This document shows positions 55,601-63,962 of a stretch of DNA of 64,000 nt, piece by piece. The notes under the pieces are model-generated. The model searched no databases, was not told the origin of the DNA, and saw only the letters and a list, made by a program, of their open reading frames with translations. A program made the position numbers and the translations under genes. Positions within the stretch are counted from its first letter, which is position 1. Every line of letters begins with the position of its first letter. This DNA comes from Planctomycetota bacterium (GTDB lineage: Bacteria > Planctomycetota > GCA-2746535): NCBI GenBank assembly GCA_002746535.1, contig NVWA01000004.1, positions 1,400 to 65,399 on the forward strand, in the 5' to 3' direction.

Positions 55601-56342
55601 CACCGCTATTAGTTCAGAACACCTACTGACCTTTCGATCAGGGGCAGCAGGTTTTTATGATTTAACTAATAGAGGCGGAACAGGAAACTTCGGTGGTTTT
55701 AAATCCAGTTGTACATCAAATCTTATTCCAGCTGATGGAATACTAAATGCTCCCGATTATACCAGAACTTGTTCATGTGCTTATCAGCTCACTGTCTCCT
55801 GTGCTTTGGTCCATATGCCTGATGTAGAGTACTGGACATTTAAAGCTGATGCTACTCCTGGAAAATGGGGATTCAATATTGCTGCATTAGGAGATAGGAA
55901 AGTCCCCAATGGTTCTTTGTGGCGAAAATTTGACATTTTAAAAAACAGAAAATATATACGATCAACTTCTGGCAAATTAACACCGTTCAGAGTTCATTCA
56001 GGCTACGTTAAAGGAGAAAAGTTTAAATGGGTTGCTTCCTCTGGAGTAAAAGGTTTAACTGATTTAAACATCAATGTTAAGGGAGCTACCAAAGGTACCG
56101 TTAGGCTAATTTTCATGGAACCAGACAAACTCAAAATAGGAGATAGAATCTTTGATATATCATTGCAGGGAAAAGAGTTAATTAAAGGGCTTGATATAAT
56201 CAAAGAATCTGGAGGACAAAATCATGTCCTGATCAAAGAATTTAAAGATATCGAATTAAACAATTCATTAAAAATTATATTTAAAGCATCCACAAAGAAC
56301 CCACCTATTCTCAGCGGAATAGAAATTATCAAAACAAATTAG
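52653..56342 (+). CDS. Secreted double PQQ-type beta-propeller protein with an inserted methyltransferase-like domain
   Basis: 1,229 residues from the ATG at 52653; an in-frame TTG at 52638 is also possible. Signal peptide (FNTKFFIVISAQIFLLFISIHS) then DWPMWKG..GRGG, the usual start of exported PQQ-like propellers. Propeller 1 spans ~30-455 with repeats of the form AYDTDSGKQKW, CLNAESGKLIWKY and DANSGKMIWRD. A Rossmann-like domain at ~465-625 (YCVLAGLGNDKLAETL, IIAVDSDKSKINSL, ANIIIITN, FNSLRPYGGTAFFKV) resembles a class I methyltransferase but lacks a clear GxGxG motif. Propeller 2 (~635-1,085) has AVDAYTGRLLWELKL and similar units. A C-terminal beta domain follows. Occurs in PVC bacteria; function unknown. 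Confidence 0.7.
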   Translation: MHIFNTKFFIVISAQIFLLFISIHSEDWPMWKGTSGRGGVNNETLPSKMNLLWTRQFPKSKPAWANNKSQAKLQFDVSFQPVVMGKSIFVPSNVNDSVSAYDTDSGKQKWIFYSDGPVRFAPVANDNKVYFVSDDGYLYCLNAESGKLIWKYNGGPENRKILGRDRLISIWPARGAPVLKNKKIFFAASIFPFMGTFIHCVDANSGKMIWRDTGNGPKYFTQPHGAGSFAGLSPQGYLAAGDKYLIVPGGKSLPAVYDIETGKFLYYYLNSKKGGYSVQAGKNFYFTGGYANQINKTEKGFSIINGIYATYGNTLISDKAMYLLHNSIITAYRFKPEFEMKVYKKNRKKAYLTMPVLGEFTIPSPKSAVRIKAGNQIILYERYKKHLYAVKLPNEETLLKAKAGESVKQNLPTIWTIPTGKSPWSVIAADKKVFVVTHEGLLSCYGASTQEVQKHNIALTPLPDTSNSVAKSLLEVLKELKIKDGYCVLAGLGNDKLAETLINKTNLSIIAVDSDKSKINSLRHSTDQAGFYGNRMSVHEGDPLSYPLPPYFANIIIITNLSKRFLYSKSNLKTLFNSLRPYGGTAFFKVSPSDIDKVKALSTKAGLINAEIKASNGWMLLIRKGALPDSAEWSHQYADSSNSIFGKDKLVKLPLGLLWFGGPPNTNVLPRHGHGPSPQVAGGRVIIEGQNMLRAVDAYTGRLLWELKLKNLGYYYRHTGHHPGANEIGGNYVSLQDTIYVAYGKDLLFLEAATGNLLKKINYKENDSDKESKTWGHISVHKNYLITTTSPITFKIQKDKTAIINKNAKYSSGSEQIIVLNRKTGKILWKRKAKFNFRHNAICSGDGVLFCIDSFSKSKFNYLRNQEEKIGKLLALDIKTGKEIWSSNENITGTFLNYSDKHKVLLQAGSSNRDRARDETKTGMIVYQAKDGKVVWQNLKIKYGGPLIIRHKEIITNGGGGTGIDLLSGKATSFKWKRNYGCNTAISSEHLLTFRSGAAGFYDLTNRGGTGNFGGFKSSCTSNLIPADGILNAPDYTRTCSCAYQLTVSCALVHMPDVEYWTFKADATPGKWGFNIAALGDRKVPNGSLWRKFDILKNRKYIRSTSGKLTPFRVHSGYVKGEKFKWVASSGVKGLTDLNINVKGATKGTVRLIFMEPDKLKIGDRIFDISLQGKELIKGLDIIKESGGQNHVLIKEFKDIELNNSLKIIFKASTKNPPILSGIEIIKTN

Positions 56343-56374
56343 GCAACAGTCGTAGGTTGGGCTGCAGACTATTT

Positions 56375-57211
56375 TCAATCGCCAGAATCGATTAAACCTA
56401 CCGTGTCAATTCCCAGTAGTTGATTATCTAGCCACTGCATTACACTTGGCCACAATTTCTGTGTCCAATCGTTTTGAGGATTATAAAAAAATCCATGGCC
56501 AGAATTGGGGCTAGGTATAAAAGTGACTGGTCTCTCATTTTTCATTAATGCGTTAGCAAGAATTAAGGATTGATCATAAGGAACCGTTTCATCAAAAGGA
56601 TCGTGCACAATATACATAGGTGAAGAATTTTTATCAACATGCAATGCTGGAGAAGCTTGGACATATACTTCTTCAATTTCTTCAATGGTACCACCTAAGA
56701 AATGAGCTCTTTTATTTTTTGTTTTTTCATAATTATTTTCTAGATAAACAAAATCATGAACTCCATGAACATCAACCACACAATTAACTTTAGCAGAGAC
56801 CCCATCATGCTCTTGGCCAAATACACCTAGGCAAGCAACTAGATGCCCTCCGGCAGAACTGCCGATGGCACCAATCTTATCAACACTGATTTTAAAGCGA
56901 TCTGCATTTTTACGAAACCAAACAACAGCTGACTGACAATCGATTAAAGCAGCAGGAAACACAGCCACTTGGGATAGTCGATAGCTAATTGTACAAGCAA
57001 CATAACCGTGTAAAGCAAGACGATGAGCATGCCATAAAAATTGATTTCGATCGCCAGCATTCCAGCCCCCGCCATGCACTAAGATGATACCGGCGCCATT
57101 TTGTTTTTTTTCACTAGGTAGGAATACATCTGCAGTAAGTTCTGTTTCGCCATAAATGGCAAAGACCTCGGAAAGATCGGGGTCAGGAAACTCTTTTTCG
57201 TAATATGTCAT
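56375..57211 (-). CDS. Alpha/beta hydrolase, acetyl-esterase/lipase (BD-FAE-like) type
   Basis: 278 residues. ADVFLPSEKKQNGAGIILVHGGGWNAGDRNQF carries the HGGGW oxyanion hole. Nucleophile elbow GSSAGGH, acid DPFDETVPYDQS, and His in SGHGFF complete the triad. ALIDCQSAVVWFRKNADRF is the family helix preceding the elbow. No signal peptide. Likely de-esterifies sugar or xylan-type substituents. Its 3' end faces the PQQ gene. Confidence 0.88.
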   Translation of the reverse strand: MTYYEKEFPDPDLSEVFAIYGETELTADVFLPSEKKQNGAGIILVHGGGWNAGDRNQFLWHAHRLALHGYVACTISYRLSQVAVFPAALIDCQSAVVWFRKNADRFKISVDKIGAIGSSAGGHLVACLGVFGQEHDGVSAKVNCVVDVHGVHDFVYLENNYEKTKNKRAHFLGGTIEEIEEVYVQASPALHVDKNSSPMYIVHDPFDETVPYDQSLILANALMKNERPVTFIPSPNSGHGFFYNPQNDWTQKLWPSVMQWLDNQLLGIDTVGLIDSGD

Positions 57212-57247
57212 TTATAACTTTCTTCAGTAATACAATGAAAAATAAAC

Positions 57248-57263
57248 ACAAAGCATGCTTTGT
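57248..57263. repeat. 16-bp perfect palindrome, likely half of a dispersed hairpin element
   Basis: ACAAAGCATGCTTTGT, followed by CTCTAC. The GTCTCTAC end resembles the GTCTCTA end of the 48567-48708 element, so this may be a related intergenic repeat. Lies between the esterase and the metallophosphoesterase, which are divergent. Confidence 0.35.
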
Positions 57264-57340
57264 CTCTACAAAAATATATTGATAGATGATTCTCTCAAAT
57301 ATAATATGATTTCCAATAAATAACTTAAAGAAAAACGGCA

Positions 57341-58207
57341 ATGACAAAGTTCATCTATATTTCAGATACTCATTTTGGTGCCAATCCTATGAATTATCAT
57401 CAACAGGAAGGTTATCCAGAAAAGCTTCCAGAAATTATTTTAAAATTAAATGAATTCATCAAAAACAGAGACGATATAGATTTTGTTCTTCATGGTGGGG
57501 ATATGATTGATAGTGTTTCTGAACAAACCATTTCAATGGCAAGCAAGTATTTTAAATTTGATGTTCCTATTTACCTTTGTCTTGGCAATCATGATTTAAC
57601 CGAATTGAATTCGTTGGATCTTTGGCTCAAAATTGCTCCTCAATATTTTAACGATACAAATAAACCTATCTTCACTATTACAACAAAAGATTGCCTCATC
57701 CATGTCATCCCTAATCACTGGGAGGAAATCCCTTATTACTGGAGTGAAACTCAAGAGGCCTATTTATCGGAAGAACAAATTAATAATCTTTCACACGAAC
57801 TAAACAAATCAACCGATTTTCCTCATATCGTTTTAACACATAGTCCCATTTTTGGCTTACCCACTGAACAAACAGGACAAGAAGAAATATACCACTCCCC
57901 AAATGAAAATTTCAGGAAGACCTTAACTTCTCTAGCACAGAATCACAAGACTATCAAATGTATCCTTGGTGGTCACAACCATTTGAATATGAATTTAAAA
58001 CATGAGAATGTTCAGTATGTTACAGCTAGTTCTTTTTCAGAAGCACCCTTTGACTTCAAACTTTTTGAAGTTTCAAAAAACTCAATCACAATGGAAACAA
58101 TAAACCTAGCTGACTCACTTGATTTTAATATTGAATACAACTCAGAAAAATCGTATGTTCAAGGTCGACCAATTGACCGAAAGTTCGCAATAAACTTTGA
58201 TTTATGA
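57341..58207 (+). CDS. Calcineurin-like metallophosphoesterase
   Basis: 288 residues. The dimetal motifs are all visible: YISDTHFG (D.H), LHGGDMID (GD..D), LGNHD (GNHD), VLTHSPIFG (H) and LGGHNHLN (GHNH). Resembles the CpdA/3',5'-cyclic-nucleotide phosphodiesterase-like group. Substrate unknown. Overlaps the propeller glycosidase gene by 6 nt convergently. Confidence 0.85.
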   Translation: MTKFIYISDTHFGANPMNYHQQEGYPEKLPEIILKLNEFIKNRDDIDFVLHGGDMIDSVSEQTISMASKYFKFDVPIYLCLGNHDLTELNSLDLWLKIAPQYFNDTNKPIFTITTKDCLIHVIPNHWEEIPYYWSETQEAYLSEEQINNLSHELNKSTDFPHIVLTHSPIFGLPTEQTGQEEIYHSPNENFRKTLTSLAQNHKTIKCILGGHNHLNMNLKHENVQYVTASSFSEAPFDFKLFEVSKNSITMETINLADSLDFNIEYNSEKSYVQGRPIDRKFAINFDL

Positions 58208-59287
58208 ATTACCATAAATATGTTTCTTTTGGTCTGTATGATTTAACTCTACTCTGTTTTTCGAATCCATATTAATCGTACCAATAGCACTCATAACAGT
58301 ATTAGATGTTCCTCCATCTTTAGCACCAACATATACTAAATGATACTTCTCATCAATTAAAATTGAACTAGGAGATGCGAGTTCTTCAGAATCATTATCA
58401 TCCATTGAACCTCTAGCTAAAACATTTTTACTTTGGTGTGTAAGCGTAACACCATCATCGGCTAAATATATTTCATAAAGTTCAACAAAACGAGCCATGC
58501 CTCCACTAGCTCTATTTCCAACTCCGCAGATTGCAGCATAACCGCCATCATCTAAGACTCGGATTGAATTCGGATCAAGCTCATGCCAAATAATCATCCG
58601 ATCTTCTTCAACTGATTGACCTTCAATAGGTTCTAATACATGAAGCCTTTTCCAGTTAATCGCATCATCAGAACCCCAAAGAGCTGAATAATAATCATTC
58701 CCACCCCCATGAAGCGAATAACCAATATACTTATTTTCAATTCCAGAAAAAGGATTCTTACTCCAACGGAAATATCCGGTATGACCATCACCTGGATCTT
58801 CATCCGGATTATATTTTAATATAACAGAATCCTCGTCGCCATTAATTCTAGAAAAACTAATACCATCATCTGAAGTAGCTAATAAAGTTGCCTGACTTGG
58901 ACCAATACCATTTTTGTGATAAGATAAAAATACTTTTCCATCAACTACATTGGCATGTGGTGTTTCCGTATGGCCATCTCCTTGTACATTATCAAAATAA
59001 ATCGGATTCGATAATGGCTTTATTGCAATGTGATCAAACGCACCTTCCCCTAAAACATCATCATAAGACTTCCAACTTTTCGCTTCAGATGGCACCCCAT
59101 TACAAACATATAGCCAAATACCACCGTCTTTACTATTATGATCCGTTGAAAAATACATTGCATAATCAAACGGAAAGGTCTCAATGTTTTTCATGTCAAT
59201 TAGTGTTGTATAATAAGGTCCTGGTGCCGGCATATCATCAGGGCGAAATATAATACTACCCACTTTTGAAAAGGTGTTATTACTCAT
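58202..59287 (-). CDS. Five-bladed beta-propeller glycoside hydrolase-like protein
   Basis: 361 residues, all-beta. FRPDDMPAPGPYYTTLIDM and YAMYFSTDHNSKDGGIWLYVCNGV open the propeller, and DGHTETPHANVVDGKVFLSYHKN, TSDDGISFSRI, WSKNPFSGIENKYIGYSLHGGGNDYYSALWGSDDAINWKRL continue the blades. It resembles GH43/GH32/GH117-type propellers, but family cannot be fixed by eye. No signal peptide, so a cytoplasmic glycan-processing enzyme is likely. Lies in a cluster with two sulfatases, 30 nt downstream of the first. Confidence 0.6.
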   Translation of the reverse strand: MSNNTFSKVGSIIFRPDDMPAPGPYYTTLIDMKNIETFPFDYAMYFSTDHNSKDGGIWLYVCNGVPSEAKSWKSYDDVLGEGAFDHIAIKPLSNPIYFDNVQGDGHTETPHANVVDGKVFLSYHKNGIGPSQATLLATSDDGISFSRINGDEDSVILKYNPDEDPGDGHTGYFRWSKNPFSGIENKYIGYSLHGGGNDYYSALWGSDDAINWKRLHVLEPIEGQSVEEDRMIIWHELDPNSIRVLDDGGYAAICGVGNRASGGMARFVELYEIYLADDGVTLTHQSKNVLARGSMDDNDSEELASPSSILIDEKYHLVYVGAKDGGTSNTVMSAIGTINMDSKNRVELNHTDQKKHIYGNS

Positions 59288-59317
59288 TTTATTCTTCTTT
59301 CTAAAATATTTGTCAAT

Positions 59318-60937
59318 CTATTTAACAATAAACTCAGCACTTGTCTCTTCGCTCTCCGCAAAACCAATTCGAATAGATTTAGTTCTAATTCGATAACTAC
59401 CTTTTTCTAACATTAAAGGTTCATGATACAATTGCCATTTAATATTTTCTCCATTTTCAAACGTGTAGGCAATTGAGGCTCCCTGAGTCATGCAAACTAA
59501 TTGAACTCGAGTTGGTGAAGAAAACTCTCCTCCCATTGGTGTCAATTCAGACTCTAACTTGTTTTTATCTAGCGGGAAAAATTTCACGACACTAGTTTGT
59601 GGTTGCTTACCATCAGGATACCAATTTCTTACCATTTCTTCTTCAGTTATTTTTCCTAAATCTCCAATATCAAACATCCATTGATCAAGAGCTTTACGCA
59701 ATCTTTTTATTTCAATTTTGTATTTAGAATCTTTTGCTAAATTATTGACTTCATGGGGATCTTCTACAATATCATATAATTCTTCTGAAGGTTTTTTTTC
59801 AAACATTAATTTCTGCACATCATTCAGCTCATCACTAAAATACAAACGATGCATCTCCTGAACTATGGGATGACGATTACAATAAGGTGTAAAAGGCAAA
59901 TAAGGAGAATGAAGATCATAATGTCTCATATATTTAAATTTTTTATCTCGAACAGCTCTCACCATATCATAACTTTCATCGTGCCTATCCCGATGAGCAA
60001 AAATATATTCTCGGGCGTCCTCTTTTTCGTTTCCTAAGAACGCTTGGCCTTGCATATACTGAGGGATCTCTAGTCCTGCCAAGGACATCATCGTTGGTCC
60101 AAGATCAACTGAACTAATCAAGTCCTCATTTATTGAATCTGGCTTAACGTTCTCAGGATATCGAATGATCATAGGTATATGAATTCCAGAATCATAAGGC
60201 CAACGTTTACCGCGAGGCATTGGACCATGATCACTCCAATGTACTACGATGGTATTTTCAGCCAAGCCATCTTCGTCCAATTCTTTTAAAAGATTGCCTA
60301 ATTGTTGATCCGCCCATTCAATGTTAGCATACATTTGAGTCATAGACTCTCTAACTTTTTTAGTATCAGGAAAATAAGGTGGCAAGACCATATCATCAGG
60401 ATTAAAATTATTTTCACACCATTTATTCTCTGGCCACATGCCACTTTCATGCGTTAACATCGGATTAAATACTGCGAAAAAAGGCTGTTCTGTATTCGGA
60501 CGATTTCTCCAATGAGCCTCTTTTCCTAATTCATCCCAAGCCGTAACGGGTGATTCAAATTGATAATCAGTCTTATGATTATTAGTACAATAATATCCGC
60601 TTGCTCTAAAATATTCTGTAAAACATTTTACATAATGAGGCAACTTAGCATCATAGGGCGTGGGAAGCTCTCTACAGTTATCATTATTATGTGTCGTTCG
60701 CATATGATGAGTACCAATAGAAGTCGGATACATCCCTGTGATTACCGCTGACCTTGACGGAGAACAAACACCCGATGGCGCGAATGCATTGGGCCAAATA
60801 CAGCCATCTTTTGCAAGCTGATCAACTATTGGAGTACGGGCAACCTGATCACCATAACATCCATAAAATGGATTCGAATCTTCAAAAGATACCCATAAGA
60901 TATTCGGCCTGTTCTTAGCATTACTATTCTTACTCAT
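59318..60937 (-). CDS. Formylglycine-dependent sulfatase, cytoplasmic form
   Basis: 539 residues from the ATG at 60937 (GGAA upstream). Family start RPNILWVSFED with metal Asp positions, then SGVCSPSRSAVITGMYP: Cys58 in CSPSR is the residue converted to formylglycine. Later HWSDHGPMPRGKRWPYDSGIHIPMIIRYP carries the remaining metal ligands (DHG). The protein has no signal peptide. A C-terminal beta domain (~450-539) follows the catalytic part. Hydrolyses a sulfate ester on an oligosaccharide. The maturation enzyme is not in the window. Probably co-transcribed with the propeller glycosidase downstream. Confidence 0.9.
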   Translation of the reverse strand: MSKNSNAKNRPNILWVSFEDSNPFYGCYGDQVARTPIVDQLAKDGCIWPNAFAPSGVCSPSRSAVITGMYPTSIGTHHMRTTHNNDNCRELPTPYDAKLPHYVKCFTEYFRASGYYCTNNHKTDYQFESPVTAWDELGKEAHWRNRPNTEQPFFAVFNPMLTHESGMWPENKWCENNFNPDDMVLPPYFPDTKKVRESMTQMYANIEWADQQLGNLLKELDEDGLAENTIVVHWSDHGPMPRGKRWPYDSGIHIPMIIRYPENVKPDSINEDLISSVDLGPTMMSLAGLEIPQYMQGQAFLGNEKEDAREYIFAHRDRHDESYDMVRAVRDKKFKYMRHYDLHSPYLPFTPYCNRHPIVQEMHRLYFSDELNDVQKLMFEKKPSEELYDIVEDPHEVNNLAKDSKYKIEIKRLRKALDQWMFDIGDLGKITEEEMVRNWYPDGKQPQTSVVKFFPLDKNKLESELTPMGGEFSSPTRVQLVCMTQGASIAYTFENGENIKWQLYHEPLMLEKGSYRIRTKSIRIGFAESEETSAEFIVK

Positions 60938-60987
60938 TTTATTATTTCCAATTAAAATAATTGATATCACATGCTAGTAGTCATATG

Positions 60988-61074
60988 GTAGCACAAGCTT
61001 CCAGCATGTAACTAAAATGCTGATTATAGAATATAATATGAAAAAATTCACAACAAGCTAGAAGCTTGTACTAC
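60988..61074. repeat. Pair of inverted 22-bp repeats with nested hairpin
   Basis: Left GTAGCACAAGCTTCCAGCATGT (60988-61009) and right, read on the minus strand, GTAGTACAAGCTTCTAGCTTGT (61074-61053) agree at 19 of 22 positions. Each arm folds on itself; the right one has perfect ACAAGCT-AGA-AGCTTGT. Lies in the gap between divergent sulfatase genes. Resembles a REP/MITE-type intergenic element with 43 nt between arms. Confidence 0.6.
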
Positions 61075-61183
61075 ATAAATATTTCAATTTAAAATTTTAT
61101 TATCAAGATTGAGACATTCATTGCAATCTATGAAATATCACTATAACCATTTATACTTTTGATCACAATAATGAGGAACAATC

Positions 61184-62551
61184 ATGTCGGAGAAACCAAA
61201 CATAATTTTAATCAATTGCGATGACCTAGGTTATGGTGACCTAGCCTGTTATGGATCAAAAGTTAATAAGACTCCAGCACTTGATAAGCTGGCAGCCGAA
61301 GGAATTAAATTCACTGATTTTTATATGACATCACCTGTCTGCTCACCTTCTAGAGGTTCCATGCTAACAGGCTGCTATCCTCCAAGAATAGGTTTTGGAT
61401 CTTTTGTGAATGGCGGCTGGGTATTATTTCCAGGTGACGCATTAGGATTACATGAAGATGAAATTACGATTGCAAAATTATTAAAACAAGCAGACTATCA
61501 AACTAAGATAGTTGGCAAATGGCACTGCGGAGACCAAAAAGAATTTCTACCAATACGACATGGGTTTGATAGTTATTATGGCATACCCTATAGTAATGAC
61601 ATGGGACGCCAAAATGCCGATGATAAACAACCACCCCTACCTCTTTTAAAAGATGAAGAAGTCATCCAAGAACAACCAGATCAAAGAGGAATAACCGAGC
61701 GATACACCGAGGAATGCGTTTCTTTTATTCGAGATAATAAAGACAAACCATTCTTTTTATACCTAGCCCATATGTATGTTCATTTACCCATTTATGTACC
61801 AAAACAATTTCTCGATAAAGCTGAAAATGGACCTTATGGTGCTGCCGTTGAACACATTGATTGGGTTACTGCTGTTCTAATGGATGAACTTAAAAGGCAA
61901 GGCATAGACGATAATACATTAATCGTCTTTACCAGCGACAATGGATCTCGCGCTCAAGGGGAAGGTGGCAGCAATGCTCCACTAAGAGGACGTAAAACCC
62001 AAACCTGGGAAGGTGGCCAAAGATTACCATGCATTATGCGTTGGCCAAGAAAAATAAAATCAGGTCTCGTCAATAAAGAAATCACCTCATCTATGGATTT
62101 CTATAAAACATTCGCTGCCCTGGCAGGTGTAGAAATACCAACAGATAGAATTATTGATGGTAAAGATATTCGACCAATGCTTTTTAATGAGCCAGATGCC
62201 AAAAGTCAATACGATGCTTTTTTTTATTATAAATGCAATGATTTAGAAGCCGTTCGCTCTGGAAAATGGAAGCTACATGTGTCAAGAGACAAAGTAAAGG
62301 TTGAAGAATTATACAATTTAGAGTCTGACATAGGCGAACAAACAAACCTCTTTAATCAAGAACCTGAAATAGTCAAAGACTTAATGATAAAAATTAAAGC
62401 ATGTCAAAAAGATATCGGTGATGAAGCCGCTGGTATAAAAGGGGAGAATATACGCCCTATCGGAAAAGTTGACAGCCCTGATACGCTAACTCACTACGAT
62501 CCCGAGCATCCATACATTATTGCATTATACGATTTAAAAGAACGTGGTTAG
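61184..62551 (+). CDS. Formylglycine-dependent sulfatase (arylsulfatase-A-like), cytoplasmic form
   Basis: 455 residues. PNIILINCDDLGYGDLACYGS is the Asp-pair metal motif; Cys53 in PVCSPSRGSMLTG is the formylglycine site; IVGKWHCG carries Lys and His; FTSDNGSRAQGEGGSNAPLRGRKTQTWEGG carries DN and K. The standard arylsulfatase A fold appears complete. No signal peptide. A GAGGAA ribosome site is six bases before the ATG. Divergent from the other sulfatase. Substrate unknown; sulfated polysaccharide breakdown is inferred. Confidence 0.92.
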   Translation: MSEKPNIILINCDDLGYGDLACYGSKVNKTPALDKLAAEGIKFTDFYMTSPVCSPSRGSMLTGCYPPRIGFGSFVNGGWVLFPGDALGLHEDEITIAKLLKQADYQTKIVGKWHCGDQKEFLPIRHGFDSYYGIPYSNDMGRQNADDKQPPLPLLKDEEVIQEQPDQRGITERYTEECVSFIRDNKDKPFFLYLAHMYVHLPIYVPKQFLDKAENGPYGAAVEHIDWVTAVLMDELKRQGIDDNTLIVFTSDNGSRAQGEGGSNAPLRGRKTQTWEGGQRLPCIMRWPRKIKSGLVNKEITSSMDFYKTFAALAGVEIPTDRIIDGKDIRPMLFNEPDAKSQYDAFFYYKCNDLEAVRSGKWKLHVSRDKVKVEELYNLESDIGEQTNLFNQEPEIVKDLMIKIKACQKDIGDEAAGIKGENIRPIGKVDSPDTLTHYDPEHPYIIALYDLKERG

Positions 62552-62616
62552 GACAATTCACTTAATTAAATATATTCGCTTCATATGTCAAGCCTATGTG
62601 CATATGTTAATTCCAC

Positions 62617-63792
62617 CTAAGCAAGAACAAGTTCATGTTCAACACCAAAGTAACACATTTCATCTACACTCATTGGTCTACTTGATTCACGAATAAAATC
62701 ACCAATATAGGCTTCCTGCATTTCTAAAACAAAATAGTTGTACAATGTTTTTCTCCCAACTCTTGCTGTTGTATTTCTACCAGCAATTATTTTTTCTTCA
62801 GCTTTACCAAGATCTAGTTTTAATAAGACGGCAGGAGCTCCTTGAACCCTTCCACAAGGCTTAGAGTCACCAATTACTTCAAAACATAAAAGTCTTTTGT
62901 AATAGCCAACATGTCGAGGGTTAACCTCAATCAACATATGATCAGATGCAAGGTTTTTATATGCATGTATATAAACAAAGTTCATAAGATTTTTAATTAG
63001 GTTTCGAGAGTTCCTATAGCTTTCATCAACAACCAATCGAGTTATCTCCACCATTTTTTTATTTTGATTATTCAACTCACTTAATTCGTCTTTAAATATT
63101 TTCTGACAAGGAATATCGCCATGAACATTTGACACTACTGAAATAGAAGCCACAGAATTTCCATTTTCGTCTTCTGCTAAAAAAGTAATTGTATCCGGCC
63201 TTGCATCGTCACTATTAACAAATAATTTATTTCGATCTTGAGATGAATAGCCACACTGACCATATACTTTTTGAGATAATTGATAAACTTTCTCTCTATC
63301 AACTCGATTAGAAGCCACACTAATTCTAAAGTTGATCTTTTCAGATATCTCCCATTTTGGAGAACCAATTTCTACTTCTTCTTTTAATACCCATAGTGCT
63401 TGAGAAGTTGCTGAACGTTTTTTCTCTTTGATTTGATGCTTTTTCTCAATCTCATCTCGCACTTCAATTTTTTCACTCTTCAATACCTGTTTTAATTTTC
63501 CGCCTGAGAGAAAAATATCCTCTCTATCCTTTGCACCCAATTGAATTAAAAAATCATGAACAATACATTTATCAGATATAGAAGTTAACACTAATGAAAG
63601 ACTAACGACTAAAGCTCCCAAATTCCAATAAGGGTTGTACATACTCATGAGTAGAAAAATAGAAATTAAAAACCCACTGATTAGTCTTCCATATCTATCC
63701 ACACTCCAGTGACTAAAACTTTTAGACAAAGCTGCTTTAAAACCATTTAAATGATTGTTCAGTTTTGGGGTCTGAATCGCTGAAATACTCAT
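62617..63792 (-). CDS. Fusion of a YgaP/DUF2892-like membrane module and a FeeM-like synthase
   Basis: 391 residues. The N-terminal part (~30-90) is a two-helix DUF2892-like module: RYGRLISGFLISIFLLMSMY, LGALVVSLSLVLTSISDKCIVHDFLIQLG. A charged linker (~95-150) follows. The C-terminal GNAT part (~154-330) resembles FeeM: KVYQLSQKVYGQCGYS, IPCQKIFKDELSELNNQNKKMVEITRLVVDESYRNSRNLIKNLMNFVYIHAY, LIEVNPRHVGYYKRLLCFEVIGDSKPCGRVQGAPAVLLKL. It thus joins the two separate proteins of 48739-49925, but with the membrane part in front. Preceded by a sigma-54 promoter and GGGAGAAAG ribosome site. Probably anchored on the cytoplasmic face of the membrane. Confidence 0.72.
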   Translation of the reverse strand: MSISAIQTPKLNNHLNGFKAALSKSFSHWSVDRYGRLISGFLISIFLLMSMYNPYWNLGALVVSLSLVLTSISDKCIVHDFLIQLGAKDREDIFLSGGKLKQVLKSEKIEVRDEIEKKHQIKEKKRSATSQALWVLKEEVEIGSPKWEISEKINFRISVASNRVDREKVYQLSQKVYGQCGYSSQDRNKLFVNSDDARPDTITFLAEDENGNSVASISVVSNVHGDIPCQKIFKDELSELNNQNKKMVEITRLVVDESYRNSRNLIKNLMNFVYIHAYKNLASDHMLIEVNPRHVGYYKRLLCFEVIGDSKPCGRVQGAPAVLLKLDLGKAEEKIIAGRNTTARVGRKTLYNYFVLEMQEAYIGDFIRESSRPMSVDEMCYFGVEHELVLA

Positions 63793-63832
63793 TGTCTTTC
63801 TCCCATTAAATATCTGAATTAAATCTTCTAAT

Positions 63833-63847
63833 GCAAATCACAAGCCA
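63833..63847 (-). promoter_or_regulatory. Sigma-54 (-24/-12) promoter of the DUF2892-FeeM-like fusion gene
   Basis: On the minus strand: TGGCTTGTGATTTGC. TGGC and TTGC are full matches to the -24 and -12 cores, with GG and GC ten bases apart. The GC lies 41 nt upstream of the ATG at 63792, nearly the same as at the other FeeM-like gene (39 nt). Confidence 0.7.
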
Positions 63848-63926
63848 AATTTCAATAAATCGTAAGTTCCTAATTTTAAAAGAGTTATGATAAATGCTCA
63901 ACATTTAGCACTGGAAATAATTGACT

Positions 63927-63962
63927 TATATAGATCAATTAAAACTTAAATTGATCTATATA
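63927..63962. promoter_or_regulatory. Perfect 14-bp inverted repeat, candidate activator-binding site
   Basis: TATATAGATCAATT (63927-63940) and AATTGATCTATATA (63949-63962), separated by 8 nt. Centre is about 97 nt upstream of the sigma-54 promoter, a typical distance for a sigma-54 enhancer site. A two-fold symmetric dimer site fits the winged-helix activator class, but binding is untested. Confidence 0.45.
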
